Of a stretch of 64,000 nt of DNA, positions 57,074 through 64,000 are shown piece by piece. The stretch is from contig JANUWI010000002.1 of assembly GCA_025504975.1 (NCBI GenBank), positions 1,488,001 to 1,552,000 on the forward strand, in the 5' to 3' direction. Below the pieces are notes generated by a model. The model saw nothing but the letters and a program-made list of their open reading frames with translations. It ran no database searches and was not told the origin of the DNA. Within the stretch, counting starts at the first letter, position 1; every line of letters starts with the position of its first letter. Source of the stretch: Plenodomus lindquistii. Lineage: Eukaryota; Ascomycota; Dothideomycetes; Pleosporales; Leptosphaeriaceae. The translations under genes were made by a program, and so were the position numbers.

Positions 57074-59213
57074 TCATCTTGCCGGCCCTTGGAGCATAGT
57101 GCGAGCTCTTTGTATCTTTGATGTCGGAGCTCTGTTTCTAATGGCTGAAGACGCGGTGTCCGTGATCGCAGTAACCATAGACTCTGGATCATCAGCTAGC
57201 GTTCCTTCAGCATCTCTCCAAAATTTCGCCCACTTGACTTTGTACCACTGGTTGCTCTGACCGTTGATCTTATTCAAGATGTCTAGATTGGATTGCGCGT
57301 GAATATCGGTCATGTGTCTGGTCCTCTGAGACTCCGATTTTTGGTGTGCTCGTAGCCAGAACAGCCAGATCGAGCAAACAGCGAAGGTCAAGGGCAACGT
57401 GACGGCCCAGTAGATCCAGAGCCGCGGAGATACCACAGACGCGCTTTTGTTTGCTTGCCAATTGAACATCTCCATGAACAAGAAAGACGAGACAAATGTA
57501 CCAGGGAGAAAGAAGATGCTCATGACCGCAATGGTACGCATAGCGTAACTTTCTTGAGTCTGTATTTTAGCCATCTCTAGGCTAGCCTTGCTGTCTCGCT
57601 GCGCCACAAGATTGTAGACAATACTTGATTGACTTTCCGCGATCTTCTGGTTGCATGTTATCTCAAGGAGGAGCGCACGCTGCTCTGTCTTTAGGTGTGA
57701 TAGTCGGTCTAGAAGCTCTTGCGACATCGTCCCCTGTTCATTGCTCCACTTTATGTCCTCGTCAGATGGGCGTCCGCCAAACTGAGGGCTCGCAAAAATC
57801 CTCTCATTCTGAGATCTCATCTCGTCAACAAAGACGCCGTTTGCGTGAACCCTCATTTCGTGAAACGCCAAACGAGAAATGATGACGTTGAGGTTTCGCG
57901 TCAACTCCGCGAAGTCTTGTTCCGGAGACGTTGGTAGATTGGGATATGCATCGATGTTGGTGCGCCATTTCACACGATACAAGTCAGACGATTGTAACTT
58001 GACTCCATTTGAATCACTCTCCATTAACATCTCGCAAAGCGTGATAGGTATGTTCAGTGGATGCGCCATGATTGCTTTCGTATCCCGGAGGTAAGCGGCA
58101 AGTCGGGCGCCATCATCGACTTGCATGCCATGGATGATGCCTCTTAAATTGCGGGAACCTGGAACCCATGAAAGTGCGAGAGTCCAGTCTTCTGATCTAG
58201 ACATGAGGGTCCGGAGCACCAGACCTGAGATCCTGGTGGCACCATATGCTGACTCATAATATTCAAACTTCGGCGTTCCAGTGAATAGTGCTTGAAGATA
58301 CGCCTGGGGAACACACAGTATTCGCAAGATATTGATGAACATGTCTCGAGAGAACGGGATGGTGTTGATCGATTTGGAAGGCTCGCATAGTATCAGTATC
58401 AGCTTGTTAGATGTTTGAATCTGGTCGGAGGTCGTACGCTCAGGATTCCCTGTAGAGATTTCTTCCAAGCGCGAATGCTCTAAAGGCTCGGTTTCGATAT
58501 GCCATACCTCATCGCCCTCACTATTTGAGCTGTAGGAAGCGCGGATCCACGAAGACGGCTGCAAATCATAATTGAGCCTGTCAAAGTACCTCTTCTGCCT
58601 TGAAGTAAGGAGCTCCGGGTAATCAACTATCTTTGTTTCATGTTCGGCGGGTGACTTGGAGGTGGTGGAGTCGTGGTTGATCTTGCCCAACGACATATGC
58701 TCGATGGTGATTTGGTGTGACCGTGCTTGCAGTATTGCGACTAAAGTGTGTTCAGCTTGCATGATAGCTGATTGTGAGTTTTCGCACCCATCACTCACTT
58801 TGTACGAGAGACCCTAAGTTTGTCATACTCGTCTCTAGCAGCCCGTTGATCTCTTCGAGCTTTCTATCGCGTATGATACTCCACCTCAGCTTATTCACAG
58901 GTTCATTTCCCGTGAACATGGCATCTTTAGTGGTCAATTGGTCGAGCTCTTCCAATTTTCGCAAACGTAATGCGAGTATAATCCCCAATTCCTTCATTAA
59001 AAGCTCGTTACGTACTTGCTGGGTGCTATCACGAAGGATGGATGCCACCAGATCGTTTAGCATGGATATGAGGCTGCTGATTAGGTTTAAAGTATGCTCC
59101 AGTGCAGGTTTGCGCGTCGTGCTCCATTTTTGACCAACGATTTGCTTGGATACTTTATCTATCAAGCATGCCTCGGAGGTAAGGCTGCCCGCAATGCTGA
59201 TGAATTCAGCCAT
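57074..59213 (-). CDS. CorA-like two-helix membrane protein
   Basis: Exon 1 (58799-59213) and exon 2 (57074-58755) give 698 aa. The 43-nt intron (GTGAGT donor, AAG acceptor) joins NLGSLVQ to TEHTLVAIL. The N-terminal ~135 residues (MAEFISIAGSLTSEACLID) resemble the helical leader found on many fungal NLR/ankyrin-like proteins. The C-terminal part has a long helix ending in TIAVMSIFFLPGTFVSSFLF and a second membrane span (WIYWAVTLPLTFAVCSIWLFW), the CorA-like arrangement widespread in filamentous fungi. The canonical CorA GMN motif is not seen, so magnesium transport is not assured. It faces a degraded CorA-like relic about 0.9 kb away. Confidence 0.75.
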
Positions 59214-60080
59214 GCTGGATGAGGCGTACTACTCTCGACTGCCAGTCATGGTATGTGGGCCAATATAAGATTCTAGGCGATAGATCGTGGAAGGGGGTTG
59301 TAGGGAAAGGCGTACTGTATATATAAATAGCAGCGAGGCTGATAGTCGCAGAGCCGATGATGTCCCTAGACAGTTGGTGGGGGAAGACGAAAATGCCTGC
59401 AGACTTTGACAACAGCAGCCGTGATAGCGTACGAAGTGAAGTGGATTTTTTTTTTTTTTTTTTTGGAAACTAGAGCTTGTGAGAGCAAGTCGCTGTGACT
59501 TAGGAAGAAGAGTGGGCTGACAAGCTACAGGTGCGACCTCGGGTCCCCTCAGCAATTGTACTTCAACCCTCTGGCCTTTAGATGACCAAGGTTCTTAGGC
59601 ATCGTTTTCTCGCCTCCACTGACGCCATTGTTCCACCACATGCAAGACTTTAGCCGATTGGAATATAAAATTCACATCAGCGAATCGCATTGGCATGCAC
59701 GCACCGCTGCTAATCTAATCGGGATGTGCTGTTGAAGCCTCGCAGAGCTGCTTTAACACCATCGAAACACTTAGCGCTTACCTGGTAGGATTACGCTGAG
59801 CACTTAGGACACAGGCAGCTAAATGCCCAATTCTAGAACCTGCCTCCCAACCTAAGTCGCCAAAAACGATGAAATTGAGGACATTTATGGTGATCAGACT
59901 AGACAGTCACGACCGTGTACCGGCGGTTTTAGCAATTAGGTGGGTGACCGCTAACGAATCCCCGCTGTTGTTTGTTTTTTGCTATCTTTTCGCACTGGGA
60001 TTGTTGCAGACAAAGGCCGCAATTGCGTGAGCAAGGTTGCAAAGACCGCTGATTGCAGCGTTTGGGGGCTGCAGTGACGA
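59214..60080. other. Intergenic region with a poly-T run and a 5S fragment
   Basis: This 867-bp region holds a run of 19 T at 59446-59464 and a truncated 5S copy at 59915-59975. No coding sequence is supported. Confidence 0.5.
59915..59975 (+). pseudogene. Truncated 5S rRNA copy (3' half)
   Basis: From GTGTACCGGCGG onward the sequence matches the 3' half of the 5S gene at 56778-56896 (AGGTGGGTGACC, CGAATCCCCGCTGTTGT) with several substitutions. The 5' half is absent, so it cannot form helix I and has lost most of the internal promoter. Confidence 0.85.
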
Positions 60081-60509
60081 TCAAAGTTCCTTTTTCTCTT
60101 CCCTCACAGCACCCACCTCTCCTTTCTCAACATCGCGCGATTTGGCACGCTTCCCGAGCATCCTGTCCCATGACCTCTTTTCTGGATTCATCCACCATTC
60201 TAGAACCTCCCTGTGTATCACCCACATCAGTAATGCGGCAGTCATCGGTATCAAAATCGTCCAGTAGACGTAGAAAAGATCCTCACCTGCAGCAAACGAA
60301 CCACCCCTGGAAAATATGGAAGCCACAAACGTGCAAGGGACGATGACCGTGGCAATCTTTGTAAGTTGTCCAGCACTCCGGGCTTGTCTGGCGGCCGCAA
60401 AGCTTTCCTCCAAAGTAGCGCGTTGCGAATATTCAAGAAGACATATGGTACTGCGCAGCTCATCTCGTAGCTGGATGCGCTCTTTCGCACCCCTATGGAC
60501 TTTCTTCAA
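60081..60509 (-). pseudogene. C-terminal relic of a CorA-like protein
   Basis: The minus-strand frame encodes about 140 residues that look like the end of a CorA-like protein: an Arg/Glu-rich helix (LRDELRSTICLLEYSQ; TLEESFAAARQA), a membrane span (IATVIVPCTFVASIF), a short loop with GGSFAAGEDLFY, and a second span (TILIPMTAALLMWVIH), then a basic tail. There is no ATG start and no N-terminal domain before it; the upstream DNA has stops in all frames. It could be a 3' exon of a multi-exon gene, but I could not build one. Confidence 0.55.
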
Positions 60510-60709
60510 GCTGCTAGAACCAATACGATGGCGACTTTAAGTTCGCTCACCGGACCTTGCAACATTTTTCGTGGTTCCTTCTATCCATCCAATGGTCGTC
60601 CGCATTACATTTTGCGTGGCTTCTGGAAAGATAGCTAGGTATGAGGCTTGCGCCTAGATGTTCTCAGAGAGGCCGGATCAGTCTCACCGGAAATCACGAG
60701 CTTCTAAGT

Positions 60710-61273
60710 GGCACATGTCTCGATAACTTGTGCGTACAGATTCCAATGACAGCCAAACGTTTGACAAAATTTGAGGTCGGCGATGTAGCCTGCCTCTAAG
60801 GTTGTCAGCTCTTCGACAATCTTTCGGCGTTGGAGTGACCGGAGCCATGCGCTATCGTCGGCGAAAGGTCTAAGCGTGCCACGATGGCTATCTATAGACC
60901 TTCTGGCGTCGGAGTAGTAGCCGCTTCTGCCTACCCGGAATCTGAGCGTAGAGCGTTTCTTATGCTACCGACTGTCATAGAGGCAGTCTTCATATCCCAA
61001 CGGAAGAGGTTAGTGACTCAGATATGCTGTGTATGGACTCGTGCAAGTGACTTGACAGTATCGTCCCATCCGTGATGCCATCTTCAAGACCAAGCGATGA
61101 TCGAGCGGTTTTGTATGCCACCCCTTCCAACGCTCAAGGTGACGACGCCGTGGAGCCGTCATCCACCGGCGGAAGGGTTGTGAGACAGTGGTATCGACGT
61201 GGCTTGGTGGTGATAGCTCTTTTATTGGCTCGTCGCCACTGTTGTCGGAAAATCGCGTCTCTGGCAAGGACAC
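60710..61273 (-). pseudogene. Relic of a RhoGEF-like (DH-domain) gene
   Basis: Two minus-strand pieces look coding but are not joined. Residues from ~60900 to 60710 read SLQRRKIVEELTTLEAGYIADLK, the usual start of a Dbl-homology domain (an RRK-IVEEL-E-SY--DLK pattern), and soon hit a stop. Upstream, 61010-61273 reads SPPSHVDTTVSQPFRRWMTAPRRR, a basic linker. Stops separate them and follow the DH start, so most of the exchange-factor domain is absent. The assignment is by pattern only. Confidence 0.4.
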
Positions 61274-62442
61274 ATATACATGGCTTCCTAGGGATCAAAC
61301 AAGTCAGACTCTTCTAGATGGCCATCGTCAACCTCTATTGTTCCGTCTGAGCTGTCGCTGCTGGTGGAAAGCTCAGGCACATGATGTATGTCTCTGTTCT
61401 TTCTGAAGCATAGATTGGCAAGAGCAGTGGTTTGCGAAAAGATTAGCACCAAAGGTCAGAGGGATAGCATATATGCAATACTAGTGTTGGTGGTGCTTTA
61501 GGCACTGACGTACAACAAGCTTAGGAGCTAGAGTGGCATGAGAGATACACTTGACTGCATCTAATAAGTAAAGTGCATCTAGGTTGTTAAATGTCTGGCA
61601 TGAGGCACAGCAGCCCTCAAAGAGTTCCAGTAAGAGCTAAGACATTTCGGGTCAGTTGAGGGGACGTGCACGAAGTCTTATCTAGGACAAGCTCAGAGGT
61701 CAGACACGGGGTGTCCCGTATAAACTGATGAGAGACGCGAACAGCTAGCAGGGGTTAACATAAAATACAGCCAATCGTGCCTGAGAATCGGCCTCAAACA
61801 CCAGAGTTTGCGTTATGTTATCGGTGATCGATTGATGAGTACGCGAGCGGACCCCTGCTGGCTTTTCGCGTCTCTCATCAATTTATACGACAATCTCCAC
61901 GACATACCGTAGGATTGATCAAGCATTGACACGCACGCTAGCAGTTTTCTTGGTTCTTGCTTAATCCCTTGAGCTTAAAATTGGCTTCGATGCAAACCTC
62001 AACAGCAGCGTCTCAGATGTCCCGTTGACCCGTTTCGCAAAGATGGCATACCTGGTAGTTTAACAGTAACCATCAAAAGGACATCCGGCCCCTGGGCCAT
62101 CCTCCAAAACCTGATTGTCAGCATCAATCCCAATAATTCGATGTTTGTCCGCGCTCCTGTTAGCGCACGACCCAAGATCGATAGCTCACAAAAAGGGATC
62201 ATCATCCAACTCGTATTTATTTAGTCAGGACACTACCCTTTTCCGCCCCTTTCTGCGGAATCGAGCCGACTCGATACTTAGTTCGGCTGAAAAGTAAAAT
62301 GAACGCTCCTTTTACCTCTTAAACTGTTTCCCCGAAGCCAAGACGTCTTTCTCTCTTCTCACAGGTCTTCCAACCTCGCAATCTAACCAATACACTCGCT
62401 TTTTTGACGACCGATTTATACCATACTCTTTAATCCTTAATA
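61274..62442. other. Gene-free region with a fold-back repeat
   Basis: This 1.17-kb region is upstream of the esterase gene. An inverted repeat at 61719-61887 is listed separately. The esterase leader near 62360-62440 is pyrimidine-rich. No other gene is supported. Confidence 0.45.
61719..61887. repeat. Fold-back inverted repeat, 37-bp arms
   Basis: The left arm 61719-61755 (starting TATAAACTGATGAGAGACGC) matches the reverse complement of 61851-61887 at 34 of 37 positions, with a 95-bp loop. It is non-coding and resembles the termini of a short MITE. No flanking duplication was recognised. Confidence 0.75.
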
Positions 62443-63487
62443 ATGTCTTCCATCATCCGCAACCTTCTCGCGCTCAGCGCTGTCGCCGCCGTCGCCGTCG
62501 CTCAAGACCCAGCCCCCAAGCTCGACGCTCCCTGCGCCGATGCCGTCATCTTCATGGCCCGCGGTAACAATGCGCCGTACCATGACTGGCGTACATTCCC
62601 CTTCGTCGACGCTACGTGCGACAAACTAAGGGCTGAGGGCAAGACCTGCGACTACATTGAGGTCGTGTTCCCGAAGGGCGGCGACTACTGCATCCAGATT
62701 GGCGATGGAGTCCGCAACGGGCTATCCCAGATCACTGCTTTCAATAAGAAGTGCCCTTGCACGCACCTCATCCTCAATGGCTACTCTCAGGGTGCCTGGA
62801 TTACCGGAGATATCCTTGCTGGACCTGGTGGATGCTCCCAAATCACCACTGGTCTTGACCCTACCTCTGCTCCTGGTAATGCTAGTAAGTATTCTCGACA
62901 TGACGCACTCGAACATTGGACTGTGTTGATGTGGTGACTTAGTTGCTGCTGCTCTCCTCTGGGGCGATGTCATGCACGAGGCTAACCAGCCATACAACGT
63001 TCTTGACGGCTCTGATCTACAGAAGAACGGTCGCTCCGCCGACTCTCTTGCGCGCCTGAACCGCTACGCATCCGTCCTGCGCTCTTACTGCGCCAAGGGA
63101 GACCCGATCTGCGCCAATGGCGACGACGTCGAGAAGCACTTGGGCTACTTTGAGCTGTACACCGACGATGCCTCGACCTGGGCCGTTAGAAAGCTCAATG
63201 ACGCTGCCCCTCTATGTGCCGCTCCCACACCTACGCCCAGCGCTTCTCCTACTGTCGTCGCCTCGTCTGTTCGCGTTGCCGCTGTTTCATCTTCAAGCGC
63301 TGTTGCATCTTCAAGCGCTATTGCATCTTCTGGCGCTGCTGCTTCCTCTGGCGCTGCTGCTTCCTCCAGTGTCGCCGCGCTTCCCCCTTACCCTACATCT
63401 CCAGTTTACGTTGCTCCCTTCACTGCTCCCCAGCCATACGATGCTGTGTGCGTTCCCCGCATCAAAATTGAATATGTCTACGCTTAA
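62443..63487 (+). CDS. Secreted cutinase-family serine esterase with Ala/Ser-rich tail
   Basis: The exons are 62443-62884 and 62943-63487, giving 328 aa. A signal peptide (MSSIIRNLLALSAVAAVAVAQ) precedes the alpha/beta-hydrolase core of family PF01083: CADAVIFMARGNNAP, the nucleophile GYSQGA (Ser ~117), the acid in DPICANGDD and the His in EKHLGYF. Cysteines are spaced for disulfides as in cutinases and acetyl-xylan esterases. Residues ~255-310 are an Ala/Ser/Val low-complexity stalk of short repeats, an unusual extension beyond the ~220-aa core. It probably attacks cutin, suberin or acetylated polysaccharide outside the cell. The substrate is not determined. Confidence 0.92.
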
Positions 63488-64000
63488 GAGTAAGAAGGAC
63501 GTAACATGTAGTGGAGTAATCGTAGTGACAGCAGTAGATGGGTGTAGATTGATGAAGGAACTATGCAAAGGAATAACCGTCGTGGTCGACGTCTGCCTGA
63601 ACTTTGGTTTTCGTGCGTGATGAGTGTTTCCGTTTGCTCTGTAAGTGCGCTGTGAATTCTTGCGGAGCCTTATGGTCTAAATTATCAACGTCTAGCCCAG
63701 AACTTGAACGTCCTTGTGAGCCCCCTGTATCCCCCGTATCTAGTTTCCTGAATAAATCTGGACAACACAATCTACTAGAGACCTCTCCTTCTACGAAACT
63801 CTAGCGAATTTGCTGTTAAACCTGGTATATTCTAGCGCTGAAAGTCCTGCACAAACCGCTATTTATATTAGGTGTGACGTCTGGGTTCTTGATCTTGAGC
63901 CGATCTAGGATGGTATGGCTACTTGCGCAACTAAAGGCACGTAATGTCGACAAGCACTTATTACTATAAATGGGATAGAATTATTATGCACATAGCTGAT
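63488..64000. other. 3' flank to window edge
   Basis: This 513-bp stretch downstream of the esterase has no gene or repeat that I can support. Confidence 0.45.

Noticed and set aside
1..64000. CRISPR arrays, prokaryotic operons or phage genes
   Set aside because: Nothing of the kind is present; spliced genes and eukaryotic families throughout show fungal nuclear DNA.

Overview
The window is nuclear DNA of a filamentous ascomycete (Pezizomycotina). Genes lie on both strands and carry short introns of about 43-78 nt with GTRNGT donors and CTRAC-type branch sites. Typical families are HET-domain proteins, an F-box family, DUF3632, DHA2 MFS transporters and non-reducing polyketide synthases, plus a dispersed 5S rRNA gene. 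Dothideomycetes (possibly Pleosporales) is my best guess by protein style; the sequence alone does not prove it.

Positions 1-20.8 kb are a mostly housekeeping block: a truncated HET gene at the left edge, a dithiol glutaredoxin, the PP2A scaffold subunit, an LAT-type amino-acid permease, a broken F-box gene, an OTT_1508-type deaminase-like protein, cytosolic isoleucyl-tRNA synthetase, a tiny twin-CX9C protein, and the centrosomal protein Sfi1.

Positions 20.8-29.4 kb are an accessory segment. It has a HET gene, a decayed inverted HET paralogue, AT-rich gene-free stretches, a three-repeat Myb protein, and a ~445 bp element with terminal inverted repeats and TA flanks.

Positions 29.4-51.8 kb hold a compact secondary-metabolite cluster of eight genes arranged as four divergent pairs: alpha/beta hydrolase <-> FAD-linked oxidase; MFS exporter <-> SDR; O-methyltransferase <-> FAD phenol-type monooxygenase; NRPS-like A-T-R <-> non-reducing PKS (SAT-KS-MAT-PT-ACP-ACP-TE, 2095 aa). 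A 12-bp motif, GGACCNGMGTAY, occurs once or more in every one of the four shared promoters, about 95-250 bp from the start codons. This points to one pathway regulator. Inferred pathway: the PKS builds an aromatic acid, the A-T-R protein may reduce an aryl acid to an aldehyde, and the flavoenzymes, SDR and methyltransferase tailor it for export by the MFS protein. I do not recognise this gene set as a known cluster.

Positions 51.8-64 kb are a patchwork: a small secreted cysteine-rich protein with a PLA2-like HD motif, a second SDR, a DUF3632 gene with an in-frame stop, a 5S rRNA gene and a truncated 5S copy about 3 kb away, a CorA-like membrane protein, relics of another CorA-like gene and of an apparent RhoGEF-like gene, a fold-back repeat, and a secreted cutinase-family esterase.
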